64,000 nucleotides of DNA from Christensenella sp. UBA4379 (GCA_002391225.1 DGRV01000051.1:1-64000), one strand, 5' to 3'. Counted from the stretch's first letter, positions 41,610 to 50,757 are shown. Numbers and translations: made by a program. The notes: a model not told the origin generated them from the sequence alone.

Positions 41610-41638
41610 ATTATAGCATCCGTGTGCCCGCTTGACAA
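41610..41638 (-). promoter_or_regulatory. murQ: promoter of murQ
   Basis: On the minus strand TTGTCA (41633-41638), 17 bases, perfect TATAAT (41610-41615). Start near 41603, about 28 bases before the chosen GTG. Confidence 0.75.
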
Positions 41639-41664
41639 CTTGTTTTTCTAAGGAGGAAAAAACC

Positions 41665-42714
41665 ATGTACGATTTTCAGACAGATCTGGACGCCCGCCTG
41701 GAAGAGGGCAGAAAAACGGGCTGCTTTGCCTGCGCCGCCGGGGCCGTCGGCGTAAAGGACCGGGTCCTCGCCCAGGCTTTCACGGGCCAGGCCCCGGAGC
41801 CGGGCGGCGCTCCGGTGGACGAACAGACGCTGTTTGACATGGCCTCGCTGAGCAAGATTTTAGGCCCGACGATGATCGGCCTGCGGGCCATCGAAGAAGG
41901 AAGCCTTTCTCTTTCAGAACAGGTGGGGGATTTCTTCCCTGAGGCGCCGAAAGAAAAACAGGGCATCACCGTTCAGATGCTGATGACCCATACGGCGGGC
42001 TTTGCCCCCTCCTTCCGGCTGGATCAGATGGGCATCACGCCGGAGGACGCCGTGGACGCCATCCTCCGCGTTCCCCTGATGGCTCAGCCCGGCGAAAAGC
42101 CCATTTATTCCTGCATGGGTTACATTCTCTTTGCCAAGATGCTGGAAAAGCGCTTTGGAAAACCGCTCAACGAATTGGCGAAGGAACGGGTGTTTGACCC
42201 CCTGGGCATGGCGCATACGGGCTACTGTCCGCCTTCTTCAGCGCAGTGCGCCGCCACCGAAGTAGATGCGGAAACGGGCAGACCCTGGATCGGCGTCGTG
42301 CACGACGAAAACGCCCGGTTTCTCCGAGGGATTTCCGGGAACGCGGGGGTATTTATGTCCCTTTCAGACGGCGTCCGCTTTGCCTCCATGCTCGGACAGA
42401 TGGGGGCGGGGTATCTGAAACGGGAAACCATGGAAAAAGCCATCCATAACTATACCCCGGGCATGGACGCCCACCGCGGGCTCGGCTTCCAGCTGGCGGG
42501 GACGGAAGGCTGCTTTTTCAGCCCCGATGTTCCGGACAGATGCTTTGGCCATACCGGCTTTACCGGCACCAGCCTGATGGTGGAGCCGGAAACGGGCTTC
42601 TGGGTGCTGCTGCTGTCCAACCGCGTCTACCCCACCCGGCAGAGCGACGCCCTCTTCCCTTTCCGCCGCGGGCTGCATGCCCATTTCTGGAAAAAATTCG
42701 CCCAGAATGATTGA
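41665..42714 (+). CDS. second serine hydrolase (beta-lactamase-related)
   Basis: The 349-residue protein is of the same fold as the one at 38656 but distinct: SxxK in FDMASLSKILGPTM, YSCMGYILFAKML (YxN position) and CFGHTGFTGTSLMVE (HxG). No signal peptide is seen. The ATG at 41665 has AGGAGG eight bases upstream. It is divergent from murQ, and the ABC importer follows 117 bases downstream. The role is likely amidase or esterase action on muropeptides. Confidence 0.88.
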   Translation: MYDFQTDLDARLEEGRKTGCFACAAGAVGVKDRVLAQAFTGQAPEPGGAPVDEQTLFDMASLSKILGPTMIGLRAIEEGSLSLSEQVGDFFPEAPKEKQGITVQMLMTHTAGFAPSFRLDQMGITPEDAVDAILRVPLMAQPGEKPIYSCMGYILFAKMLEKRFGKPLNELAKERVFDPLGMAHTGYCPPSSAQCAATEVDAETGRPWIGVVHDENARFLRGISGNAGVFMSLSDGVRFASMLGQMGAGYLKRETMEKAIHNYTPGMDAHRGLGFQLAGTEGCFFSPDVPDRCFGHTGFTGTSLMVEPETGFWVLLLSNRVYPTRQSDALFPFRRGLHAHFWKKFAQND

Positions 42715-42739
42715 CATTTGACGAAATCTATTGTAAACT
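42711..42739 (+). promoter_or_regulatory. promoter of the sugar ABC importer
   Basis: TTGACA (42711-42716), 17 bases, TAAACT (42734-42739), beginning at the stop of the preceding gene. A second -10-like TATAAT lies at 42763-42768 without a good -35. Confidence 0.5.
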
Positions 42740-42831
42740 TAATTTGTAGGTAAAAAACTGTCTATAATGGTCATGATGAACCGACGCTTTTACATGATCG
42801 ATCTTTTCGATATTTCAGGGGGCGTTTACCG

Positions 42832-43821
42832 TTGAGGAAGAAAACTGATCTGCCCACCGGCGTAAAAACCCGTAAAAAGAAAAAATTTACCCTGGATGAC
42901 GTCCAGCTTTTTTTCCTGTCCCTGCCCACCGTCATCTGGTATCTGGTTTTCTGCTATCTGCCGATGTTCGGCCTGGTCATCGCGTTTAAGAACTACAGAG
43001 TAGCGCCCGGAAAGGGTTTTTTGTACAGCCTGTTTTACAACAGCAAGTGGAGCGGACTGGACAATTTCCGTTTCCTCTTCGCCAACAACAAGGCGACCAC
43101 TCTGAACATGTTCCGCAATACCGTCGGCTACAACATCATTTTCATCATCCTGGGCGTTGTGCTGCCGGTAACGCTGGCCATCATGATCAACCACCTGCAC
43201 AGCCAGAAGCTGGCCAAGGTGACGCAGACGGCCATGTTCCTGCCCCACTTTTTAAGCTGGGTCGTGGTCGGCTACTTTGTGTTCGCCTTTCTTTCCACGG
43301 ACAACGGTCTGGTCAACCGGACGCTGCAGAAGCTGGGGATTGATACCGTCAAATGGTACCAAAAGGACGCCATCGGCTACTGGCCCTTCTTCCTGATATT
43401 CCTTCACGTCTGGAAAACCATTGGCTACAGCATGGTGGTGTATCTGTCGTCCATCAAGGGAATCGACGCCAGCCTCTACGAGGCCGCCATGATCGACGGG
43501 GCGACCAAGTGGCAGCAGACCAAATACATCACCCTGCCGATGCTCAAAACCATCATGATCATCATGTTTATCATGGCGGTAGGCAAGATTTTCAATTCAG
43601 ACTTTGGTCTTTTCTACCGTACCACCCGCAACAGCAGCTCGCTGACCAGCGTGTTCCTGACGCTGGACGTGTACGTGTATAACAGCATGTTCAACAATCC
43701 CCGCCCGGTGTACGGCTATATCTCCGCCGCCGGCTTCCTGCAGTCCGTGCTGGGCTGCCTGACCATGATCATCGCCAACGCCATCGTGCGCAGGGTCGAC
43801 AACGAGAGCGCCCTGTTCTGA
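42832..43821 (+). CDS. ABC sugar permease, LplB/YteP type
   Basis: The 329-residue protein has six membrane helices and the EAA loop YEAAMIDGATKWQQTKYITL, where the ATPase docks. A basic cytoplasmic N-terminal extension of about 30 residues (RKKTDLPTGVKTRKKKK) is usual in the LplB/YteP group of complex-sugar importers. It starts with TTG at 42832, with AGGGGG nine bases before. No ATPase gene accompanies it, so a shared MsmX-type ATPase elsewhere is expected. Confidence 0.93.
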   Translation: MRKKTDLPTGVKTRKKKKFTLDDVQLFFLSLPTVIWYLVFCYLPMFGLVIAFKNYRVAPGKGFLYSLFYNSKWSGLDNFRFLFANNKATTLNMFRNTVGYNIIFIILGVVLPVTLAIMINHLHSQKLAKVTQTAMFLPHFLSWVVVGYFVFAFLSTDNGLVNRTLQKLGIDTVKWYQKDAIGYWPFFLIFLHVWKTIGYSMVVYLSSIKGIDASLYEAAMIDGATKWQQTKYITLPMLKTIMIIMFIMAVGKIFNSDFGLFYRTTRNSSSLTSVFLTLDVYVYNSMFNNPRPVYGYISAAGFLQSVLGCLTMIIANAIVRRVDNESALF

Positions 43822-43839
43822 GGAAAGGAGGAAAGGAAC

Positions 43840-44802
43840 GTGTCCACAGTCTCCAAATCGGCCAAGCCCGCCTCCCGGGAAACCGGCAGCGGCATGGAGC
43901 GGTTCAACGCCATCCGGCCGGGCACCAACGCGGCCTACAGTACGCTGTTTATCCTCCTGGCCCTGCTGTGCATCATCCCAGTGATCTTCGTCATCATCAT
44001 TTCCTTCTCTTCCGAGGACTCCATCGGCAAGGTGGGTTACAGCTTTATACCGATCGAATGGTCTTTGAACGCCTACAAATACGTCTGGCACCTGCGCAAC
44101 GCCCAGGGCATCCCGACCGTCATCATGGCCTTCCTGACCTCCGTGGGGCTGACGGTCGCGGGCACCTGTCTGGGCCTGATCCTCATTTCCACCATGGGCT
44201 ACGTGCTTTCCCGCCGGAACTTTAAACTGCGCGGCCTGTACACCATGCTGATCTTCATCCCGATGATCTTCCACGGCGGCCTGCTTTCCACCTATGTGGT
44301 GAACGTGCAGCTGCTGGGCCTCAAGAACACCTATTGGGCGCTGATCTTCCCGCTGTGCTGTTCTTCGTTCTATGTGATCATCATGCGCACGTTCTTTCAG
44401 ACCTCCGTGCCGGATGAAATCATCGAATCGGGCAAGGTGGACGGCGCGAACCAGCTGCGCATCTTTGTCCAGCTGGTGCTGCCGATTTCTCTGCCGGCCC
44501 TGGCGACCATCGCCCTGTTCCTGACCTTCGCCTACTGGAACGACTGGTATCAGGCGAGCCTCTACATTGAGAGCAAAATGCAGAACATGTTCCCGCTTCA
44601 GTATCTTCTGGTGAACATCGAAAAGAACATCCAGTACCTGGCCAACAACGATATGGCCATGTCCGCCAGCTCCGACGCTCTGCCAACGGAAACCATGCGT
44701 ATGGCCATCGTGGTCATCGCCGTGGTGCCCATCATGTTCTCCTATCCCTTCTTCCAGAAGTACTTCATCACCGGCCTGACCATCGGCGCGGTGAAGGGCT
44801 GA
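43840..44802 (+). CDS. ABC sugar permease, YtcP/LplC type
   Basis: The 320-residue protein has six helices and the EAA loop IESGKVDGANQLRIFVQLVL. It ends in the typical FQKYFITGLTIGAVKG. It pairs with the permease 18 bases upstream. The GTG at 43840 has AAGGAGG eight bases before it. Confidence 0.93.
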   Translation: MSTVSKSAKPASRETGSGMERFNAIRPGTNAAYSTLFILLALLCIIPVIFVIIISFSSEDSIGKVGYSFIPIEWSLNAYKYVWHLRNAQGIPTVIMAFLTSVGLTVAGTCLGLILISTMGYVLSRRNFKLRGLYTMLIFIPMIFHGGLLSTYVVNVQLLGLKNTYWALIFPLCCSSFYVIIMRTFFQTSVPDEIIESGKVDGANQLRIFVQLVLPISLPALATIALFLTFAYWNDWYQASLYIESKMQNMFPLQYLLVNIEKNIQYLANNDMAMSASSDALPTETMRMAIVVIAVVPIMFSYPFFQKYFITGLTIGAVKG

Positions 44803-44814
44803 TTTTCGGAATTT

Positions 44815-44832
44815 AAACGGATACGTCCGTTT
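44815..44832 (+). other. short hairpin before the solute-binding protein gene
   Basis: AAACGGA (44815-44821) pairs with TCCGTTT (44826-44832) around four bases. It has no T-run. In binding-protein operons a stem here often protects the downstream message so that more binding protein than permease is made. Confidence 0.45.
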
Positions 44833-44858
44833 GAATAAATAAAAAAGGAGGAACCCGT

Positions 44859-46307
44859 ATGAAAAAGATCCTTGCTCTGATGCTGACGCTGGCGATGGCG
44901 CTCTCCATGTGCTCCTTCGCGGCGGCGGATGAACCCGTGAAACTGGTGTGGTTCATCTACTGCGACAGTGTCGCTCCCCTGGACTGGCCTGAGGTGGAAG
45001 AGGTGCTGAACGCCTATTCCGCCGAAAAGATCGGCGTCACCTGCGAATTCAAGTACATGAACAGCGAGCAGATCGCCCTGGCCACGCAGACCGGCGAATA
45101 TTTCGACATCGCCTTCACCTGCGACTGGTACAACGACTACGCGACCAACGTGGCCGCCGGCATGTTCCGTGAGATCTCTGCCGACCTGGACAACTATCCC
45201 GCCCTGAAGGATTCCATCGTGGACCTGGCCTGGGAAGGCGTCAAGGTCAACGGCGGCATCTACGCCATCCCCCACATGAAGGACATCGGTTACGAAGTGT
45301 TCTGGATCCTCGATTCCAATTACTTCCTCAACGAGAAGGGCTTTGAAAAGGACCAGTTCATCACCTTCGACGGCATCGAAAAGTATTTTGAAGCCTACAA
45401 GGCCGACCATCCCGACGACTATCCCTTCAAGATGAGCTACGGCGGCATCACCTCCTGGCAGAACGCCCTGTGCGACTGGATCAACATGGACTATGAAATC
45501 GGTCTGGACTGGAACGCCCAGGGCACCGAGGACGAGTACACCATCAAGTCCGCGCTGGAAATCCCTGCCTGGGTCGAGCGCGTCAAGAAGATTCACGAGT
45601 GGTATCAGAAGGGCTACATCAACCCCGACGCCGCTGTCACCGAGTCCATGCCGCGCGCGCAGGCCGGTGTCGTACAGTCCGGCCAGGGCTGGTTCGGCGC
45701 TGAGACCGTCTGGGCCAACGCCATCCGCAAGCCCGTCTACATCTCCCGCTATGACGGCCCCATGCTGAGCACCTCTTCCATCCGCGGCTCCATGACCGCC
45801 GTTTCCAGCTTCTCTGAGCATCCGCAGGAAGCCCTCAAGCTGATCGAGCTGATGAACACCGATCCCTGGTACCGCGAGACCGCCCGCTACGGCATCGAAG
45901 GCAAGCACTATGTCCGCAACGACGACGGCACCGTCACCAAGACGGACCTGGGCCAGACCAACATGAAGGTTCAGGCCTACGGTCAGGGCCACTATACCCT
46001 GGGCGCGCTGGAAGCCTCTCCCTTCCCGGAAGTCCCCACCGATATTCATCAGTGGGAAACCACCATGGCCAACTATTCCAACGCCAAGCTCTCCGCCGCC
46101 ATGGGCTTCACGCCTGACCTGGCGCCGGTGGAGACCGAATGCCTGGCTGTCAAGCAGGTCATCGAGGAATACCGCAAAGAGCTGTGGACCGGCACTTCCG
46201 ACCCGGACGTGGTCATCCCCGAAATGCTCGAACGCATGAACGAAGTTGGCCTGCAGACCGTGATCGCTGAACTGCAGAACCAGCTGAATACATTCCTTGG
46301 AAAATAA
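44859..46307 (+). CDS. extracellular sugar-binding protein of the ABC importer
   Basis: The 482-residue protein starts MKKILALMLTLAMALSMCSF with a signal peptide; LSMC resembles but does not match a lipobox well. The body is a family 1 binding fold related to YtcQ/LplA, with a DUF3502-like C-terminal region. Codon choice is very uniform (mostly C-ended codons), unlike its neighbours, in line with high expression. AGGAGG is close before the ATG, and a strong terminator follows. Confidence 0.92.
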   Translation: MKKILALMLTLAMALSMCSFAAADEPVKLVWFIYCDSVAPLDWPEVEEVLNAYSAEKIGVTCEFKYMNSEQIALATQTGEYFDIAFTCDWYNDYATNVAAGMFREISADLDNYPALKDSIVDLAWEGVKVNGGIYAIPHMKDIGYEVFWILDSNYFLNEKGFEKDQFITFDGIEKYFEAYKADHPDDYPFKMSYGGITSWQNALCDWINMDYEIGLDWNAQGTEDEYTIKSALEIPAWVERVKKIHEWYQKGYINPDAAVTESMPRAQAGVVQSGQGWFGAETVWANAIRKPVYISRYDGPMLSTSSIRGSMTAVSSFSEHPQEALKLIELMNTDPWYRETARYGIEGKHYVRNDDGTVTKTDLGQTNMKVQAYGQGHYTLGALEASPFPEVPTDIHQWETTMANYSNAKLSAAMGFTPDLAPVETECLAVKQVIEEYRKELWTGTSDPDVVIPEMLERMNEVGLQTVIAELQNQLNTFLGK

Positions 46308-46326
46308 TCCTTCATTTACCCGTTCC

Positions 46327-46358
46327 GGGGCCGTTTCCCACAGGAAACGGCCCCTTTT
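46327..46358 (+). terminator. Rho-independent terminator after the binding protein gene
   Basis: A perfect 12-base stem, GGGGCCGTTTCC (46327-46338) with GGAAACGGCCCC (46343-46354), a CACA loop and TTTT. The next gene starts only 18 bases on with no clear new promoter, so read-through probably feeds the downstream genes at a lower level. Confidence 0.9.
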
Positions 46359-46375
46359 ACAAGGTTGAGAGAAAA

Positions 46376-47521
46376 ATGAAAAAGAAGGTTTATTGCGGGC
46401 TGGACAGTCTGGATCTGGCCGCTCCCCTGCTTCGCGGCCGCCGCGTGGGGCTGATGACCAACCAGACCGGGATCGACAGTCGGTTCCGCAGCGGGATTGA
46501 TCTGATCCACCATTCCTATCACCTGACAGTCCTGTTCGCCGTGGAGCACGGCATCCGGGGAGACGTCCAGGCAGGCAAGCACTTTGAAACCCAGCCGGAT
46601 CCGTCCACCGGCGTCCCCGTGTACGCGGTGTACGGCGATACCCGCCGCCTGACCCCGGAAATGCTGGATACCTTCGATGTGTTCTGCTTTGACATGCAGG
46701 ACGTGGGCGCGCGGTTTTACACCTATCTCTACGCCCTGTCCCTGGCCATGGAGGAATGCGCCAAGGCCGGAAAACCGGTCATCGTCTTCGACCGGATCAA
46801 TCCGCTGGGCGGTCTCGAGGCAGAGGGCACGGTGCTGTCGGCGCGCTTTTCCAGCTATGTCGGTCTCTATCCCCTGCCCACGCGCTACGGACTGACCATC
46901 GGCGAATATGCCCGCTGGGTCCGCCATCACCTGAAGCTCGACCTGGACCTGACCGTCATTCCCCTTCGGGGCTGGCGGCGCTCGGACCTTGGGGAAGACC
47001 TTTCGATCCCCTGGGTGGCCCCCTCCCCCAACTGCCCCACCTTTCACGCGGCGTCCGTCTACCCCGGGACCTGCGTGTTTGAAGGGACCAACGTGTCGGA
47101 GGGCCGGGGCACCACGCTGCCCTTTGAGTATATCGGAGCGCCGTGGATCAGCGCCCCGGCCCTGGAAAAGCGCATGGCCGCCCATGACCTGCCCGGTCTC
47201 TACTTCCGGGCCGCATATTTTACACCGACCTTTTCCAAATACGCCGGCCAGCCCTGTCAGGGGGTGCAGGTCCATATCACGGACCCGCGGAAAGCGCGGG
47301 TCGTGGAAGGGGCGCTGACGCTGCTGGACGAGATACGTCATTTATATCCCGATCAGCTGGAATGGATTTCCCATACGCCCGGCAGTTACTTTGCCGATAA
47401 GCTTTTAGGCACGGACGAATACCGGCTGGGGAAGCACGACGCCCGCTCCCTGCTGGCGGCCCACGCCCAGGCGCGGGCGGACTTTATGGAGGAACGCAAA
47501 GCGTTTTTATTGTATGAGTGA
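46376..47521 (+). CDS. NamZ-like exo-beta-N-acetylmuramidase (DUF1343)
   Basis: The 381-residue protein belongs to the DUF1343/YbbC family, whose B. subtilis member NamZ frees MurNAc from the non-reducing end. Landmarks are VGLMTNQTG, FAVEHGIRGDVQAGKHF, FDMQDVGARFYTYLYAL and FEGTNVSEGRGTTLPFEYIGAPW. There is no signal peptide (MKKKVYCGLDSL), whereas the B. subtilis protein is exported. It is encoded with MurQ, NagZ and a kinase, as in MurNAc salvage clusters. Confidence 0.92.
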   Translation: MKKKVYCGLDSLDLAAPLLRGRRVGLMTNQTGIDSRFRSGIDLIHHSYHLTVLFAVEHGIRGDVQAGKHFETQPDPSTGVPVYAVYGDTRRLTPEMLDTFDVFCFDMQDVGARFYTYLYALSLAMEECAKAGKPVIVFDRINPLGGLEAEGTVLSARFSSYVGLYPLPTRYGLTIGEYARWVRHHLKLDLDLTVIPLRGWRRSDLGEDLSIPWVAPSPNCPTFHAASVYPGTCVFEGTNVSEGRGTTLPFEYIGAPWISAPALEKRMAAHDLPGLYFRAAYFTPTFSKYAGQPCQGVQVHITDPRKARVVEGALTLLDEIRHLYPDQLEWISHTPGSYFADKLLGTDEYRLGKHDARSLLAAHAQARADFMEERKAFLLYE

Positions 47522-48578
47522 CATCATGATCCGGCTCTTCCGGCCGGAAGATCTGCAGGGCATCGTGCGGATCTGGAACGAATGTGTGGAGGCCGGGGAG
47601 ACCCTGCTCTACCCTGTGTCGGATGATTCTTTCCTCCGCCTGTTTTGCGAAAATCCCTGGTGCGCCCCGGAAAACCTTCTGATCGCTGAAAGGGACGGAA
47701 GGCCTTTGGGCTTTATCCATGGCGTCGCCCCGATGACGTTTCCCGGAGCCAGGCCGGGGGACGCCTATCTTTCCCAGATCATGGTGGACCGCGCCTTCCG
47801 CCGTCAGGGCATCGGGCGGGCGCTGCTGAACGCCCTGGCGGCCCGGATGAAAGCCCTCGGCGCCGGGCGTCTGCTGATTTCCAGCCTGAACCCGGTCAAC
47901 CTTTCCTGGAAAATTCCCGGTTCTCCCGGCCATGACCACAACAATATGCCCGGGGCGGACATGGAATGTCCCGGCTTTGGATTCGTGACAGAAAGCGGGT
48001 TTTCCGTCCTCTACCGGGAAATGGCGATGTATATCGACCTAAGCGGATACCGTCCGCCGGAGGGGCTGGATGAGCTCCGCGATTCGCTCCGCCGTCATGG
48101 CATCGAAACAGGCCCCTATGACGCAACCCTCCACTGCGGCTATGACCGGATGTGCGACCGGGTGGGCAGCGAATACTGGCGGGACGTCCTGCGCACCGAA
48201 ATCGACGCCTGGGAAAAAGGGCGGCCCAATGAAGATGAACGGTTCTGGCCGGACGGAAGGAAGCCTGCTTCCCCGCGCCTCCTCCTCACCGCCGTACACG
48301 GCGGGCAGATCGTGGGCTTTACCGGCCCGGTGGATCTGCAGAAAAGCGGACGCGGCTGGTTTACCGGCATCTGCACCGACCCGGAATTTGGCCGCCGGGG
48401 CATCGCCACCGTCCTGTTTAACGGGCTGTTGGACGCCTTCGTGCAGGAGGGAGCAGCCTTTACCAGCCTCTTTACCGGGGAAGACAACCCGGCGAAAAAA
48501 ATCTACTTAGGCGCAGGCATGCGGGAAGCCCGCCGCTTTGCGCTGATGGCCCTGCCATTGGGAGGTTCTCATGAGTAA
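47514..48578 (+). CDS. tandem GNAT acetyltransferase
   Basis: The 354-residue protein has two GNAT domains, about 5-165 and 190-350. Each has an acetyl-CoA loop: VDRAFRRQGIGRALLNALA in the first, and TDPEFGRRGIATVLFNGLLD in the second. The substrate is unknown; in this setting an amino sugar or muropeptide amine is plausible. It overlaps the NamZ gene by eight bases and the deacetylase-like gene by eight, so the three are coupled. Confidence 0.88.
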   Translation: MSDIMIRLFRPEDLQGIVRIWNECVEAGETLLYPVSDDSFLRLFCENPWCAPENLLIAERDGRPLGFIHGVAPMTFPGARPGDAYLSQIMVDRAFRRQGIGRALLNALAARMKALGAGRLLISSLNPVNLSWKIPGSPGHDHNNMPGADMECPGFGFVTESGFSVLYREMAMYIDLSGYRPPEGLDELRDSLRRHGIETGPYDATLHCGYDRMCDRVGSEYWRDVLRTEIDAWEKGRPNEDERFWPDGRKPASPRLLLTAVHGGQIVGFTGPVDLQKSGRGWFTGICTDPEFGRRGIATVLFNGLLDAFVQEGAAFTSLFTGEDNPAKKIYLGAGMREARRFALMALPLGGSHE

Positions 48579-49263
48579 AACGATTATGTCCGTGGGCGCG
48601 CACACGGGCGACGCCCAGCTGACCTGCGGCATGCTCCTGGCAAAACACGCCATGAACGGAGACCGCGTGGTCATCGTGGATCTGACCGCCGGGGAACGCG
48701 GCACGCCGAAGGGCTGGACGACCGAGGATTTCCGCCAGTATAACATCGAATGTGCGGGAAAATTCGCCAGGAAGCTCGGCGGGGAATCCGTCGTCCTTGA
48801 TACCCCGGACGGGGAATTGTACGACACCAAAGAGGCAGAGCTGCAGTTGGCCGACCTCATGCGCAAGTATCAGGCGGACGCCGTGCTGTACCACTGGAAA
48901 AACAGCCTGCACAAGGATCATGAGGCGGCCCACCGGATCACGGACAACGCGATCTTTTTCGCCTCTTTGCCCACCTTTGAGCATTCCCTGCCTCCAGCGC
49001 CGATCCGCCGCTTCATGTGCGCGGAAAACTGGGAAGATGAGCCCGAATTCATGCCCTATTACTGGTTCGACGTTTCCCAGGCCTTCGGCCTGTGGAAGGA
49101 TGCCGTCAAAGAGCTCTGGCTGTCTGAACATTCCCCCAGCTTCCCATACCTGCGCTACTATGAAGCGCTGAGCGTCGTGCGCGGGGCCCGAATCCGCGCA
49201 GAGCACGCCACCTGCTTCGGGATCTCCCCCAACGCCAAGCGCCAATGTCTCGACCTTTTGTAA
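48571..49263 (+). CDS. PIG-L/LmbE-family deacetylase-like protein
   Basis: The 230-residue protein has the LmbE fold: first motif SVGAHTGDAQLTCGMLL, DLTAGERGTPKG, and the third metal motif HKDHEAAH near 112. The usual AHPDD is here AHTGD, keeping the His and the second Asp (a zinc ligand) but losing the first Asp, the general base. It may be a deacetylase with changed activity or substrate. The partner is the GNAT gene with which it overlaps. Confidence 0.85.
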   Translation: MSKTIMSVGAHTGDAQLTCGMLLAKHAMNGDRVVIVDLTAGERGTPKGWTTEDFRQYNIECAGKFARKLGGESVVLDTPDGELYDTKEAELQLADLMRKYQADAVLYHWKNSLHKDHEAAHRITDNAIFFASLPTFEHSLPPAPIRRFMCAENWEDEPEFMPYYWFDVSQAFGLWKDAVKELWLSEHSPSFPYLRYYEALSVVRGARIRAEHATCFGISPNAKRQCLDLL

Positions 49264-49275
49264 GGAGGAAGCAGC

Positions 49276-50757
49276 ATGATTACGGAAGCGCAAAAAATCT
49301 CGATCGGCCAGCGCCTGGCCGTCGGCTTTGACGGATTTACCATTCCGGAGGAATACAGGGAGCTGATCCGCAGATATAAAGTCGGGAACGCCATCCTCTT
49401 CCGGCGGAACGTGCAGAGCTTTTCCCAGCTGAAAGCGCTTTGCGCCAACATCAGGGAACTGATCCTGAGTGAAACGGGGCACGAGCCCTTCATCATGATC
49501 GACGAAGAATGCGGCACCGTATCCCGCCTGGCCCACGTCGCGGCCCCGACGCCCTGCGCCCTGGCCATCGGCGCGACCGAAGATCCCGAAAACGCGTATC
49601 AGATTGGCCGTTTGATCGGCCAGGAGCTTCGCGCGGTGGGCCTTAACCTGAACCTTGCCCCCGTGCTGGACTGCCTGACCCACCCCGCCACCGCCATCGG
49701 GAACCGCTGCTTTGCCTCGGAGCCCGAAAAGGTGGCGCGGTTCGGCGCGGCCTATCTGCGCGGATTGCAGGAAACCGGCGTCTTCGCCTGCGCGAAGCAC
49801 TTTCCCGGCCATGGAGACACCGCGGTCGACAGCCACCTGGCCCTCCCGATAGCTGATAAACCCGTGGAGGCCATTCAGAACACGGAGCTGGTCAGCTTCC
49901 AGGCGGCGATTGACGCTGGTATCCTTGGCGTCATGTCCTCCCACGTGGTCTATCCGTCCCTGGATCCGGAGCACGTGCCCGCCACGCTGTCCCGTCCCAT
50001 CATGACCGGATGGCTCCGGGAAAAGATGGGCTTTCGCGGCCTGATCCTCAGCGACGCCATCGAGATGAACGCCGTCAAGGATATGTTCGGCATCCCGGAG
50101 GGAACCCGCCGTGCCCTTGCCGCCGGGTCGGACGTGGCGCTGATCTGCCATTCCGCCGTGGACGCTTCCCTGGCGTGCGAGCATCTGTATGAGGCCCTTC
50201 AAACCGGCGGCCTGGACTTAGAAGAGACCGAATGGCATTACCGCCACATTCTGGATATGAAAAAGCTGCTTCTGCCTCCGGCGGGAGACGAAGCTATGTT
50301 CGGCAGTCCCGCTCAGAAAGCGTTAGCAGCTGAGATCATGAAAAAATCACTGTGTGTCGCGTATGCTCCCCAGGGCCGTCCGCTGCCGGCCGTCGATGGT
50401 CAGACCCTCTTCCTGGGGCTGAATGCCGCCGCCGTCACCAGGGCCAGCGACAATATCGCCCTGGACGCCGCCAAAGAATGTGCTCAAGTCTTCCACGCAA
50501 GAAGGATTCATCTGGACGATCCGCTCCCCGAAAACGTCCGGACCACCGTGGTGTTTCTCGACCGCAATCCGGAGCTTGAAAAGGCCGTCTCCACCGCCAA
50601 CCGCCTGGCCTCTACCGGCGCGGACGTCATCGCCGTCAGCATGAACGTGCCCATGTGCCTGCAGGGCCTGGACCCAACGATCTGGCAGATCGAAGCCTGG
50701 CAGTACGACCGCCTCGCCCTGACTCCGCTGATGGAAATGCTGAAAAACGGGAAATAA
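49276..50757 (+). CDS. nagZ: beta-N-acetylhexosaminidase NagZ (glycoside hydrolase family 3)
   Basis: NagZ removes GlcNAc from the non-reducing end of muropeptides. The 493-residue protein has NLNLAPVLD (126-133), KHFPGHGDT (174-182) with the general acid-base His in VDSHLALP, and the nucleophile Asp in LILSDAIEMNAVKD near 259. A second C-terminal domain (about 345-493) makes it the two-domain form seen in Firmicutes. No signal peptide is present. AAGGAGG precedes the ATG. Confidence 0.94.
   Translation: MITEAQKISIGQRLAVGFDGFTIPEEYRELIRRYKVGNAILFRRNVQSFSQLKALCANIRELILSETGHEPFIMIDEECGTVSRLAHVAAPTPCALAIGATEDPENAYQIGRLIGQELRAVGLNLNLAPVLDCLTHPATAIGNRCFASEPEKVARFGAAYLRGLQETGVFACAKHFPGHGDTAVDSHLALPIADKPVEAIQNTELVSFQAAIDAGILGVMSSHVVYPSLDPEHVPATLSRPIMTGWLREKMGFRGLILSDAIEMNAVKDMFGIPEGTRRALAAGSDVALICHSAVDASLACEHLYEALQTGGLDLEETEWHYRHILDMKKLLLPPAGDEAMFGSPAQKALAAEIMKKSLCVAYAPQGRPLPAVDGQTLFLGLNAAAVTRASDNIALDAAKECAQVFHARRIHLDDPLPENVRTTVVFLDRNPELEKAVSTANRLASTGADVIAVSMNVPMCLQGLDPTIWQIEAWQYDRLALTPLMEMLKNGK

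Noticed and set aside
41576..41638. N-terminal extension of murQ to an ATG at 41638
   Set aside because: This stretch holds the -35 and -10 boxes of murQ, so it cannot be translated from that promoter.
48472..50202. Open frame of about 576 codons on the minus strand
   Set aside because: Opposite the deacetylase-like and nagZ genes; no family features and atypical composition, so a shadow frame.
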